Shown here: one piece after another, positions 47,563 through 56,314 of the stretch
How the letters are laid out: the number at the start of each line of letters is the position of its first letter
Numbering within the stretch: the stretch's first letter is position 1
From: Burkholderia oklahomensis C6786
Lineage (GTDB): Bacteria > Pseudomonadota > Gammaproteobacteria > Burkholderiales > Burkholderiaceae
Assembly (NCBI RefSeq): GCF_000959365.1
Contig: NZ_CP009555.1
Location: 1,054,001 to 1,118,000 of the forward strand
DNA: 64,000 bases
Direction of reading: 5' to 3'
Notes under the pieces: generated by a model
The model's input: only the letters and a program-made list of their open reading frames with translations
Databases searched by the model: none
What the model was told of the DNA's origin: nothing
Program-made: the position numbers and the translations under genes

Positions 47563-49526
47563 GACCAATTCGATTCGACGATTGCTTAGGATGGCTGCAT
47601 GAGGGGCGCACGCGACGCGGCGCCGTCATTTGCGAAGCGCTCGGACACGAGGCGCTGTGGACGCACAAGGTGGTCCGCGCGCTCGCCGAGCGTCTCGCCG
47701 ACGACGGCATGTGGGTGCTGCGCTTTCATTACCCGTCCGCGGGCGATTCGGCGGGCGACGATCTCGCGCCGGGGCGGCTGCCCGCGAGCGTCGCGAGCGT
47801 GCGGCGCGCGCTCGCCGTGCTGCGCGACAGCGCGCCCGTCGACGACGTCACGCTCGTCGGCCTGCGCGCAGGCGCCGCGTTCGCGATGCTCGCGCTCGCG
47901 GGCGACGATGCGCCCGCCGTCGATGCGTTCGTCGCGCTCGCGCCCGTCGTGCGCGGCCGCGCCTATCTGCGCGAGCTGTCGGTCGTGCAGAAGCGCTGGC
48001 TCGACACGACGCCGCCCGCGATCCGCGAGCAGCATCACGAAGAACCGTGGCTCAACATCCTCGGCCATCGCTACCCGGCCGATTTCGTCGCCGATCTGAA
48101 GCAGGTCGACTTGAACGACGCGGTCGCGGCGACGATCGCGCCGCCGCGCGCCGCGTTGCTCGTCGATACCGACTACGGCGACGGTCCCGCGCTGCGCGCC
48201 GCCCTCGTCGCGCGCGGCGTGTCGACGGACGTCGAGTCTTTCCCGGAATGGCCGAACGCGCTACAGGAAGGCGCGCGCTCGCGCGTGCCGCTCGCGGCGC
48301 TCGAATCGATCGCGCGCTGGATCGGGCGCGGCGAGCGTGCGGCGGAACCGGCTGCGGCCGTCCGCGACGATCTCACGGCCGCCGCACCGGCGTCGGATGA
48401 GGCGATCGCGATCGCATCGCGCATCGCCGAGACCGCCGCCGCGGCCAACGCGGCCAACGCAGCGAACGCTTCAAATGCAACGCGCGCGGCGCATGCGGTG
48501 ACGAAAGCCCCGCCGCCGATCACATTCGCGTTCGACGGCGTCGCCGAAACGCTCGTCCACATCGGTGCGAAGCGGCTCGTCGGCACCCTGTGCGAACCCG
48601 TCGCGCCTGCTCGCGCGGGCACGCCGTGCCTGCTGATCGCGAACACCGCGGCGAATCCGCGAAGCGCGGACGGCCGCATCGGCGTACGGCTCGCGCGCAC
48701 GCTCGCGCAACGCGGCATCGCATCGCTGCGGGTCGACATCGAAGGCATCGGCGACAGCGGCGCGCGGGCGCCGGACGATCAGTCGGTGGTGCTGTATTCC
48801 GATCCGGCGATCGCGGACGTCGCCGCGGCCGCCGACTGGCTCGGCGCGCGCTGCCGTCGGCCGGTCGTCGCATTCGGCGTGTGCTCGGGCGCGTTCGCCG
48901 CGCTGCATGCGGCTGCGCATGCGCATGCGACCGTCGGCGTGATCGCGGTCAATCTGCCGCGCTTCATCTGGCCGCGCGGGCTCACGATCGCCGAAGCGCG
49001 CAAGCAGCAGACGAACTCCGCGCGCGGCTATTTCGCGTCGATGCGCGACTGGGACAAATGGCGCCGGCTGCTGCGCGAAGGCCGCGACCTGCGCCCGGTG
49101 CTGAGCGCGCTGCGCCGCCACGTGACCGCGCGCCTGAGCGAGCCGGCAGGACGCCTCGCCGAACGGTTCGGCCGGCCGCCGAAACACGACACGCCGCGCG
49201 GCCTGATCAAGGCGCTCACGGACCGCGATGTCCACACGATGCTCGTCTACGGCGAATTCGATCCCGGCGTCGACGAGCTGAGCCGCTACTTCGGCTCGCC
49301 GCGCCGCGCATTCAGGCGCTCGCCGCTCGTGAGCGTCGAGATGATCCGCCTGCTCGATCATTCGGTGTACGGCACGTCGGCGGCCGAGATGGTCATCGCG
49401 CTCTGCATCGACACGTTGACGGGTTGGGAAGACAAGACGCGCGGACCGCAGCCGCGGATCCGGCCGGCCGGCCGGCGGCACGGCGCGCCGCACTCGGCTG
49501 CCGCCGATGCGGCCGCGTCGTCCTGA
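47559..49526 (+). CDS. tandem alpha/beta hydrolase fusion with non-serine nucleophile elbows
   Basis: A 655-residue protein with two hydrolase domains, about residues 1-270 and 325-640, joined by an Ala/Asn-rich linker of short repeats (ANAANAANASNA). In the first domain the nucleophile elbow reads GLRAG, without serine; in the second it reads GVCSG, with cysteine. Both resemble hydrolases associated with exosortase/EPS systems (recalled). The start is TTG at 47559, overlapping the GH2 stop, with GAGGA 7-11 bases upstream. It may release or transfer the carrier-bound group. Confidence 0.78.
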   Translation: MRPIRFDDCLGWLHEGRTRRGAVICEALGHEALWTHKVVRALAERLADDGMWVLRFHYPSAGDSAGDDLAPGRLPASVASVRRALAVLRDSAPVDDVTLVGLRAGAAFAMLALAGDDAPAVDAFVALAPVVRGRAYLRELSVVQKRWLDTTPPAIREQHHEEPWLNILGHRYPADFVADLKQVDLNDAVAATIAPPRAALLVDTDYGDGPALRAALVARGVSTDVESFPEWPNALQEGARSRVPLAALESIARWIGRGERAAEPAAAVRDDLTAAAPASDEAIAIASRIAETAAAANAANAANASNATRAAHAVTKAPPPITFAFDGVAETLVHIGAKRLVGTLCEPVAPARAGTPCLLIANTAANPRSADGRIGVRLARTLAQRGIASLRVDIEGIGDSGARAPDDQSVVLYSDPAIADVAAAADWLGARCRRPVVAFGVCSGAFAALHAAAHAHATVGVIAVNLPRFIWPRGLTIAEARKQQTNSARGYFASMRDWDKWRRLLREGRDLRPVLSALRRHVTARLSEPAGRLAERFGRPPKHDTPRGLIKALTDRDVHTMLVYGEFDPGVDELSRYFGSPRRAFRRSPLVSVEMIRLLDHSVYGTSAAEMVIALCIDTLTGWEDKTRGPQPRIRPAGRRHGAPHSAAADAAASS

Positions 49527-49578
49527 CGGCGACGATGCTCGCACGAACGCGCCGCTTTCGCCGCGGCGCGCCGGCGCC

Positions 49579-51009
49579 TCAACTGGACGAAGCGGTGCTG
49601 CGCGGACGCTCGATGCCGTACGCTTCCATCCATCGATACAGCGTCGCGCGCGAGATGCCGAGCTCGCGCGCGGTGCCGGCCAGACGCCCACGATTGCGCA
49701 GCAGCGCGAGCTCGATCACTTCCCGCTCGATCGATTTGCGAATCGCGGCGACAGACAGCGGCGCGACCTCGGTGCAATGGTCGAGCTCGAGGTCGTGCGC
49801 GGTGATGAGCCGCCCTTCCGCCATCACGAGCGCGCGGCGCACGCGATTGATGAGTTCGCGCACGTTGCCCGGCCAGTCGTGCTTGTAGAGCACCGAGATC
49901 GCATCGGTCGAGAAGCCGCGCACACGGTGCCGCGAATCGGCGCGAAAACGCTCGAGCATGTGCCGCGCGATCAGCTCGATGTCCTTGCCGCGCGCGCGCA
50001 GAGGCGGCTGATCGACGCGCAGCACGCAAAGACGGTGATACAGGTCCGCACGGAAGCGCCCGTCGTTCATCGCGCCGCGCAAGTCGACGTGCGTCGCCGA
50101 GACGACGCGCACGTCGACGGGCACGGGTTCGCTGCTGCCGAGCCGGTGGATCGTGCGCTCCTGCAGGAAGCGCAGGAGGCTCGCCTGGCTCTCGAGCGGC
50201 AGATCGCCGATCTCGTCGAGCAGCAGCGTGCCGCCGTTCGCCGCTTCGACGTGGCCGATCTTGCGCGTGTTCGCGCCCGTGAACGCGCCGCGCTCGTAGC
50301 CGAACAGTTCGGACTGCAGCAGATGCGGCGGAATCGCGCCGCAGTTCACCGCGACGAACGGCCCCGCGCGGCGCGCCGAATGCTGATGGATCGCGGCCGC
50401 CGTGAGTTCCTTGCCGGTGCCCGTCTCGCCCGACACGAGCACGGGCGCGTCGGTGCGCGCGATGCGGCGCACCGTGTCGAACAGTTGCAGCATCGCGTCG
50501 CAGGTGCCGATCATCCCCTGATCCGCGGACGCGATGGGCGCCGTGCTCGGCGCGAACAGACATTCCATGCCGTACGCGTGGCCGACCGCGTCGGCGATCC
50601 GCTGATGCGACGCCGGCAGCGTGATGTAGTCGAAGCAGTAATCGCGCAGCAGCGTGCGCACCTCCGGCACGTTCGCCTGATGCGCTTCGACGAGCGCGAC
50701 CCACGCGACGTTGCGCAGCGACGCGCACACGGATGCGACCGCGTTCATCTCTTCGATCGATACGGCGCTCAGATCGAGAATGCCGCCCGTGACTTCGCCT
50801 GCCGTCGCGCGCACCTGGTTCGCGCTCGTGACGACGGAAATCTTCCAGTCGCGGCGCGCGAGCTCCCTGCGCAGCAGGGTCGATGGCTGATGCGTCCAGT
50901 AAATCAGCGGCCGCTGTCGGATGGATCTCCGGGAGAGACCCCCGATGATCGCGCTAGTCGTCACTGGTGCCTCCGATAATGAACTGACTGTGTGACTCGA
51001 CGAATCCAT
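49579..51009 (-). CDS. sigma-54-dependent enhancer-binding activator (VpsR/BerB-like)
   Basis: A 476-residue transcription activator. The N-terminal about 150 residues form a receiver-like domain. The central AAA+ domain has Walker A (VSGETGTGKELTA), the sigma-54 contact loop GAFTGA and Walker B (GGTLLLDEIGDL). The C-terminal Fis-type helix-turn-helix is LAGTARELGISRATLYRW. This is the class that controls EPS with cyclic-di-GMP in Vibrio (VpsR) and Burkholderia (BerB), which is recalled knowledge. It converges on the carrier operon, 52 bp from its end. Confidence 0.92.
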   Translation of the reverse strand: MDSSSHTVSSLSEAPVTTSAIIGGLSRRSIRQRPLIYWTHQPSTLLRRELARRDWKISVVTSANQVRATAGEVTGGILDLSAVSIEEMNAVASVCASLRNVAWVALVEAHQANVPEVRTLLRDYCFDYITLPASHQRIADAVGHAYGMECLFAPSTAPIASADQGMIGTCDAMLQLFDTVRRIARTDAPVLVSGETGTGKELTAAAIHQHSARRAGPFVAVNCGAIPPHLLQSELFGYERGAFTGANTRKIGHVEAANGGTLLLDEIGDLPLESQASLLRFLQERTIHRLGSSEPVPVDVRVVSATHVDLRGAMNDGRFRADLYHRLCVLRVDQPPLRARGKDIELIARHMLERFRADSRHRVRGFSTDAISVLYKHDWPGNVRELINRVRRALVMAEGRLITAHDLELDHCTEVAPLSVAAIRKSIEREVIELALLRNRGRLAGTARELGISRATLYRWMEAYGIERPRSTASSS

Positions 51010-51703
51010 GTGTGGGCGAAAGCCGACAATCGTCCGCCTACCGGCAACGCAACGCGAGATGGGGGCGTGCCGCGCCCCGCCCGCACACGATGCCGGAACG
51101 CGCTCGCTCGTATCGTTCGGGAGCGCACGTCAGATGTCTCTTTGGTCTCTGATTGAAGGTTAGATTTCGCAAAGAAAGCGGCGACGTGTCGTTTCGGCCG
51201 CTTTTTTTCACGTGCGGCGCGCCGCGGGATCGGCAAGCGGCCTTGGACAAGTGACGCAAGGTCCGCTCCGAAAGCCGCGACACGCGTCGAATCGCCCGCG
51301 TGGCCGGGCTTGTTGAACTCGTCCGGGAAGATCGCTCGGCGCACCGTGCAATCTTCATCACCTCGCTCTCTCAGGATGGCATTACTGCGTCATGCTCATG
51401 AAGCCGACTGTCAAAGTTACTCTACCATTCGCACTCTTTTACGATCGAATTCCCAACCTTGATTTGACCATCGTTGACCATTTATTGGGCAATTGACACA
51501 GGCGGAATCGGACACTTTCAACACGACATGTCCATTGTGGCGCAGTCGCGCTGTAATGTTTGTGTATGAATGAAACAAATCCTTCCAGATCGATCGGTTT
51601 CTGCCCGGTTTTTATTGAGATAAGACATTTGCGTTATTCCGTTGAGTCATTTCGTTGAATGTCTGCGTGGCTTCTCTGCGTTGCTTGAATATGGCTCGCG
51701 CGT
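51010..51703. other. 694-bp intergenic region between the activator and PAP2 genes
   Basis: No convincing gene. It contains a terminator hairpin (51176-51208), a tandem direct repeat TTGACCAT-CG-TTGACCAT (51464-51481) and an AT-rich middle part at about 51360-51660. The promoter of the activator gene must lie in its left part, because PAP2 upstream is closed by the hairpin. Confidence 0.5.
51176..51208. terminator. bidirectional terminator hairpin
   Basis: AAGCGGC and GCCGCTT arms with a 14-base loop. On the plus strand it ends in seven Ts; on the minus strand it ends in TTTCTTT. It would stop the GT-PAP2 transcript before the activator gene, and possibly a plus-strand small RNA. Confidence 0.7.
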
Positions 51704-52393
51704 TCAGCGCGTATCGTCGAGCCAGACGCGGCTCCATTCGGCGACTTTCGGCGCGGTGTGCGAAATCCATGCGCTCACGGGTGCGCTTCGTCCGTAGCAC
51801 GACAAGGCGATCGTGCAAGCCGCCGCGACGAACGCGATCGTCGATCGCGAAATGCCCGCCGCACGTCGCGCAGCAACGGCGCCGACATGCGCATGCGTGT
51901 TGCGATCCGCTCGCATCGACATCGAACGAACCGCGCTCGCATGCGCGTCGCCGGCGCGCCGCAAGCGGCTCACCGTCGACATCGCGACGCCCGCGCCGAG
52001 CAGCCAACCGGATGCGATTTCGGACCACGAATGAAAGCCGAGCAGCACGCGCGAAATGCCGATCGCGAGCGCGAATGCGAGACCCGCCGCCAATGCGCGC
52101 CGTACGTGAGCGTCGCGCACGCAGATCGCCGCGACGAGCGGATACACCGCGGCGCCGAGCATCGTGTGACCGCTCACGCCGGTGAATCGCCAAGCGGCGA
52201 TGCCGATTCCCCAGCCCGCGTAGACGAATTTCGTCGACGCGACCAAGCCCACCGCACACGCGAAGCCGATCGCCCAATACAGCGCGGCGCGACGGCGTCC
52301 GGTCGCCGCGAGCCAGCTCAACACCGCGACGGCGAGCGGCGCGGTAAGAAATGGGTCGCCAAAATTGGTTAACAGAACGAGTAATCGCATCAC
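51704..52393 (-). CDS. PAP2 family membrane phosphatase-like protein
   Basis: A 229-residue membrane protein with about five or six helices. PAP2 motif 2 (GVSGHT) and motif 3 (SRVLLGFHSWSEI) are recognisable, although motif 2 has V for P, motif 3 ends in E instead of D, and motif 1 (KX6RP) is not clear. Undecaprenyl-diphosphate recycling would fit an EPS locus, but the altered motifs leave the activity open. It lies 24 bp after a glycosyltransferase gene. Two adjacent ATGs make the start uncertain by one codon. Confidence 0.72.
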   Translation of the reverse strand: MMRLLVLLTNFGDPFLTAPLAVAVLSWLAATGRRRAALYWAIGFACAVGLVASTKFVYAGWGIGIAAWRFTGVSGHTMLGAAVYPLVAAICVRDAHVRRALAAGLAFALAIGISRVLLGFHSWSEIASGWLLGAGVAMSTVSRLRRAGDAHASAVRSMSMRADRNTHAHVGAVAARRAAGISRSTIAFVAAACTIALSCYGRSAPVSAWISHTAPKVAEWSRVWLDDTR

Positions 52394-52417
52394 GTCAGAT
52401 AGAAGAAGCGCCCGCGC

Positions 52418-53686
52418 TCAAGTGCGCGCGAGCGTTTCGTTCCGGGAGGCGTCGTGCGGCGACGTCGCCGCGTCGCGTTCGACGGGCGCGCTGCCCGCCG
52501 AGAGCGGCGACGCTGGCGGCTCGGCTTGCGTCGCGGGGACGATCGAGACGCCCGACGACTCGCCCAATTCCGCTTGCAAGGCCGCATAGCCTTCGAGCAC
52601 GAACCGCGAGAATGCCGAGCGGAACCGCGCGGCGCTGAAACGCTCAGCATTCGCGCGGCACGCGCGCGGATCGAATGCGCCCGCCGGCATCGCCTCGAAC
52701 CGGTCGATCGCCTCGATCAGCGCGTCGCACGTCTGCTTCGCGTAGAACAGACCCGTCGGCGCCGCGCCCGTCGCGCGCACCGATTCGCAGACGCCGCCCT
52801 TGCCGTACGCGATCACGGGCGTTCCGCACGCCTGCGCTTCGACAGGCGAAATGCCGAAATCCTCTTCCGCCGCGAACACGAACGCCTTCGCGCGCTGAAG
52901 ATGATCGTGCAGCACATCGAACGGCTGGTAGCCCAGCAGCGTGACGTTCGGGCCCGCGAGCGCGCGGATCTTGCCGGTCTCCGGCCCGTCGCCGATCACG
53001 ACGAGCCGGCGCGACGGCATGTGCGAAAACGCTTCGACGATCAGATCGATCCGCTTGTACGGCACGAGGCGCGACGCGGTCAGATAGAAGTCGTCCTTCG
53101 TGTCGCGCAGCGCGAGATGATCGACGTCGACGGGCGGATAGATGACCGTCGCGTCGCGTCGATACGTCTTACGAATGCGGCGCGCGACGAAGCGCGAATT
53201 CGCCGCTAGCAGATCGACGCCGTTCGCCGAGCGCGCATCCCAATTGCGGATGTAATGCAGCAGCGTGCGCGCAAGCGCCGACTTCGCGCCGCGCGCGAGC
53301 CCCGCTTCGTTCAGGTACTGGTGCTGCAGATCCCACGCGTAACGCACGGGCGAATGCACGTAGCTCGCGTGCAGTTGATCCGGCCCGTTCAACACGCCCT
53401 TCGCAACCGCATACGAGCTCGACAGGATCAGGTCGTAGCCGGACAGGTCGAACTGCTCGATCGCGAGCGGAAACAGCGGCAGGTAGCTGCGGTATTTGCT
53501 GCGCGCGAACGGCAGCTTCTGGATGAACGACGTATGCACCGGCCGGCCACGCAGGCACGAGCGGTCGTCGAGAAAATCGACGAGGCTGTAGACGTCGGCT
53601 TGCGGAAAGCAGTCGATCATCTGCGCGAGCACACGCTCCGCGCCGCCATGCACCACCAGCCAGTCGTGAACGATTGCTACCTTCAA
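52418..53686 (-). CDS. GT4 family glycosyltransferase, WbaZ-like
   Basis: A 422-residue GT-B glycosyltransferase. The N-terminus KVAIVHDWLVVHGGAERVLA and the middle VIYPPVDVDHLAL are typical of WbaZ-type mannosyltransferases. The donor site shows ASRLVPYKRIDLIVEAF and EEDFGISPVEAQACGTPVIA. The last about 50 residues are Ser/Ala/Pro-rich and probably disordered. The start is TTG with AAGGA 8 bases upstream; no ATG fits the conserved N-terminus. With manC nearby, GDP-mannose is the likely donor. Confidence 0.87.
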   Translation of the reverse strand: MKVAIVHDWLVVHGGAERVLAQMIDCFPQADVYSLVDFLDDRSCLRGRPVHTSFIQKLPFARSKYRSYLPLFPLAIEQFDLSGYDLILSSSYAVAKGVLNGPDQLHASYVHSPVRYAWDLQHQYLNEAGLARGAKSALARTLLHYIRNWDARSANGVDLLAANSRFVARRIRKTYRRDATVIYPPVDVDHLALRDTKDDFYLTASRLVPYKRIDLIVEAFSHMPSRRLVVIGDGPETGKIRALAGPNVTLLGYQPFDVLHDHLQRAKAFVFAAEEDFGISPVEAQACGTPVIAYGKGGVCESVRATGAAPTGLFYAKQTCDALIEAIDRFEAMPAGAFDPRACRANAERFSAARFRSAFSRFVLEGYAALQAELGESSGVSIVPATQAEPPASPLSAGSAPVERDAATSPHDASRNETLART

Positions 53687-54059
53687 ACAGGAAGTCCTTT
53701 TGATGTGCGCATAGGCGCGTCGAAGCGAACGCAGGTTGCGTCGTCAGCGAGCGGCGCGGCGGGCACGGCGGCGCGTCGTCATCGCATGACGGCCATTATC
53801 CGAACAAGCGCGGATGCCCTATGTGCGGAAGCGCACAGTACGCAAGGATCGGCGCAGCGGCTCGCGTGCGCCGCGCACGTCGGCATGCCGCACGCCGCGT
53901 CCCGCTCGTCACGAGCACGGTACGCTTACGAACAGAACGGCACGAGGGACGCCCGTATCTTGGCGACAATAGGCCGCATCGGAAGCATCTCATGTCGCGG
54001 CGCACAAAACCCAGCGCCGCACGACGCGGCACGCGGCCCAGAAACGAGGACTCTCCATC
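53687..54059. other. 373-bp divergent region between glycosyltransferase and ElaA-like genes
   Basis: It must hold promoters for both directions. A partial sigma-54-type element CGGCACG-AGGG-ACGCC (53938-53953, plus strand) has correct spacing but a poor -12 box. No sigma-70 promoter stands out. Confidence 0.4.
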
Positions 54060-54692
54060 ATGGACTGGACATGCTGCGAATTCAGGCATCTGAATTCGAA
54101 CGAGCTTTACATGATCCTTCGCGCACGCAACGCAGTCCTGGTCGTCGAGGATGCGCACACGTATCTCGACATCGACGGCAAGGACGAATTCGCGATCCAC
54201 GTGTTCGCAACCGACAAGCGCGGCGAACGGCCGTCGATCGCCGCGTATGCGCGTCTCATGCCGGGTGACGACATCGATCCCGAAACGACGATCGACAAGA
54301 TCCTGACGAGCGCCGCGCATCGCGAAGACGGGACGATCGACGCGCTGATCGAACACGTGCTGGCCGCCGCGCACGCGCGCTGGCCGGACGCGCCGGTGCG
54401 CGTGCAGGCGCCCGCGCACCGCGAAGACTTCTACAACCGCTTCGGCTTCCGCAAGGTCGACGGACCGTTTCTCGAGCACGGCGCGCCGTATGTCGGCATG
54501 CTGCGCGCGGCGAGCAGCCCGTCGAAGGCCGTGCGCAACCTGCTCGATCTCGTCGGCACCGCAACGAGCGCGAGCGCCGTCGCGACCTCGGCGCCGCGCG
54601 CGACGCGCAAGGCCGATGCCGAATCCACCGCCGAAGGCGAGCGCTATGCGTTCGCCACCCGACTTCCGGCCGATTCCGGGATGAACCGATGA
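54060..54692 (+). CDS. ElaA-like GNAT acetyltransferase
   Basis: A 210-residue protein. The first about 150 residues resemble ElaA: ELYMILRARNAVLVVEDAHT, YLDIDGKDE, a central strand (PSIAAYARLMPG) and the acetyl-CoA region ending FYNRFGFRKV. A tail of about 60 residues is low in complexity and absent from short ElaA proteins. Its stop overlaps manC by 4 bp, so it is the first gene of a manC-GT-wzx operon and may acetylate an amino sugar or small metabolite; this is inference. Confidence 0.75.
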   Translation: MDWTCCEFRHLNSNELYMILRARNAVLVVEDAHTYLDIDGKDEFAIHVFATDKRGERPSIAAYARLMPGDDIDPETTIDKILTSAAHREDGTIDALIEHVLAAAHARWPDAPVRVQAPAHREDFYNRFGFRKVDGPFLEHGAPYVGMLRAASSPSKAVRNLLDLVGTATSASAVATSAPRATRKADAESTAEGERYAFATRLPADSGMNR

Positions 54693-56281
54693 CCGATCAC
54701 GCCATGAACCCGACTTCCGCCGCGCCGCGCCAAGCGCTGCCGCGCATCCTGCCCGTGATTCTCGCGGGCGGCTCCGGCACGCGCCTCTGGCCGCTGTCGC
54801 GCGAGCATCATCCGAAACAACTGATCGATCTGATCGCCGACGAATCGCCGCTGTCCGCGACCGCGCGCCGCCTCACGGGCATCGCGAACGCCGAGCTCGC
54901 CGACACGCTGCTGCTCGTCTGCGGCGAGCAGCATCGCTTCACGAGCGCCGCGCAAGTGAACGCACGCGGCCTCAAGGCGCGCATCCTGCTCGAGCCGGCC
55001 GCGCGCAACACGGCGCCCGCGCTCACGCTCGCCGCGCTCGAAGCGCTCGCGCATCACGGCGATCCGGTACTCGCGGCGATGCCCGCCGATCACGCGGTGT
55101 CCGACGCGCGCGCGTTCCAGGACACGATCGCGCAAGCCGCGCGCTACGCGCAGGACGGCGCGATCGTCACGCTCGGCGTGCTGCCGCGCCGCGCGGAGAC
55201 GGGCTACGGCTACATCAAGGTCGGCGCGCCGCTCGCGGATTCGCGGGGCGTCGAAGGCGGCCACGCGATCGACAGCTTCGTCGAGAAGCCGCATCAGGAA
55301 CTCGCGCAGCAATACCTGCAATCGGGCGACTACTGGTGGAACAGCGGCATTTTCGTCGTGCGCGCGTCGACGTGGCTCGCCGCGATCCGCGCGCTGCAGC
55401 CGGACATGCATGCGGCTTGCGAAGCCGCATGGCGCAACGGCACGACCGAAGGTCCGTTCTTCAAGGTCGACGCGGCGGATTTCGCCGCCTGCCCGTCCGA
55501 CTCGATCGACTACGCGGTGATGGAGCGGCTGACGGGCGCGCGCGAGCTCGACATCCCGGGCGTGATCGTCCCGCTCGCGGCCGGCTGGTCCGACGTCGGT
55601 TCGTGGGATGCGATCTGGGAACTGCTGCCGAAGGACGAAGCGGGCAACGTCGCGCGCGGCGACGTGCTGTTCGAAGGCACCGAGGACAGCTTCGCGCGCT
55701 CCGAGGGCCGGCTCGTCGCATGCGTCGGGCTGAAGGACGTGGTGGTCGTCGAGACGCCCGATGCCGTGCTCGTCGCGAACAAGCATCGCGTGCAGGACGT
55801 GAAGACCGTCGTCGCGCGCCTGAAGTCCGGGCAGCACGAGCAGGTGCGCGATCACCGCAAGGTGCGGCGCCCGTGGGGCTACTACGATTCGATCGATCGC
55901 GGCGAGCGCTTCCAGGTGAAGCGGATCGTCGTCGATCCGGGCAAGCAGCTGTCGCTGCAGATGCACTATCACCGCGCCGAGCACTGGATCGTCGTGCGCG
56001 GCACCGCGAAGGTCACGCGCGGCGACGAAACGTTCCTGCTGAGCGAGAACGAATCGACGTACATCGCGGTCGGCGCCGTTCACCGCCTGGAGAACCCGGG
56101 CAAGATTCCGCTCGAGATCATCGAGGTTCAATCGGGCGATTATCTCGGCGAAGACGACATCGTCCGCTTCGACGACCTTTATGGCCGCGCGAGCGCGCAA
56201 TCCGCGCCCGATGCGGCGAAGCCGGCCGCGACCGGGCTCGAGCCATCCGCCGAGCCCGCCCGCGCGCTCGGCGAGCACTGA
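54689..56281 (+). CDS. manC: mannose-1-phosphate guanylyltransferase / mannose-6-phosphate isomerase
   Basis: A 530-residue bifunctional type II enzyme that makes GDP-mannose. The N-terminal pyrophosphorylase signature is LAGGSGTRLWPLSREHHPKQ, and FVEKPHQELAQQYLQSGDYW marks the sugar site. The C-terminal cupin PMI domain shows RPWGYYDSIDRGERFQVKRI and QMHYHRAEHW. It supplies mannose for the glycosyltransferases of this locus. The first ATG overlaps the stop of the ElaA-like gene. Confidence 0.95.
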   Translation: MTDHAMNPTSAAPRQALPRILPVILAGGSGTRLWPLSREHHPKQLIDLIADESPLSATARRLTGIANAELADTLLLVCGEQHRFTSAAQVNARGLKARILLEPAARNTAPALTLAALEALAHHGDPVLAAMPADHAVSDARAFQDTIAQAARYAQDGAIVTLGVLPRRAETGYGYIKVGAPLADSRGVEGGHAIDSFVEKPHQELAQQYLQSGDYWWNSGIFVVRASTWLAAIRALQPDMHAACEAAWRNGTTEGPFFKVDAADFAACPSDSIDYAVMERLTGARELDIPGVIVPLAAGWSDVGSWDAIWELLPKDEAGNVARGDVLFEGTEDSFARSEGRLVACVGLKDVVVVETPDAVLVANKHRVQDVKTVVARLKSGQHEQVRDHRKVRRPWGYYDSIDRGERFQVKRIVVDPGKQLSLQMHYHRAEHWIVVRGTAKVTRGDETFLLSENESTYIAVGAVHRLENPGKIPLEIIEVQSGDYLGEDDIVRFDDLYGRASAQSAPDAAKPAATGLEPSAEPARALGEH

Positions 56282-56284
56282 GAA

Positions 56285-56306
56285 ACGCGGGCGGATCCGC
56301 CCGCGT
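56285..56306 (+). promoter_or_regulatory. perfect 22-bp palindrome between manC and GT genes
   Basis: Arms ACGCGGGCGGA / TCCGCCCGCGT meet without a spacer in the 33-bp gap and are followed by CGTTT and the next ATG 8 bases on. It can fold in mRNA near the ribosome site and may tune GT expression or act as an attenuator. Confidence 0.5.
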
Positions 56307-56314
56307 CGTTTCGC

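Noticed and set aside
54060..54692. Acyl-homoserine-lactone synthase (LuxI-like) reading of the small acyltransferase
   Set aside because: The N-terminal half matches ElaA-type GNAT motifs, and the conserved LuxI residue pattern is not present.
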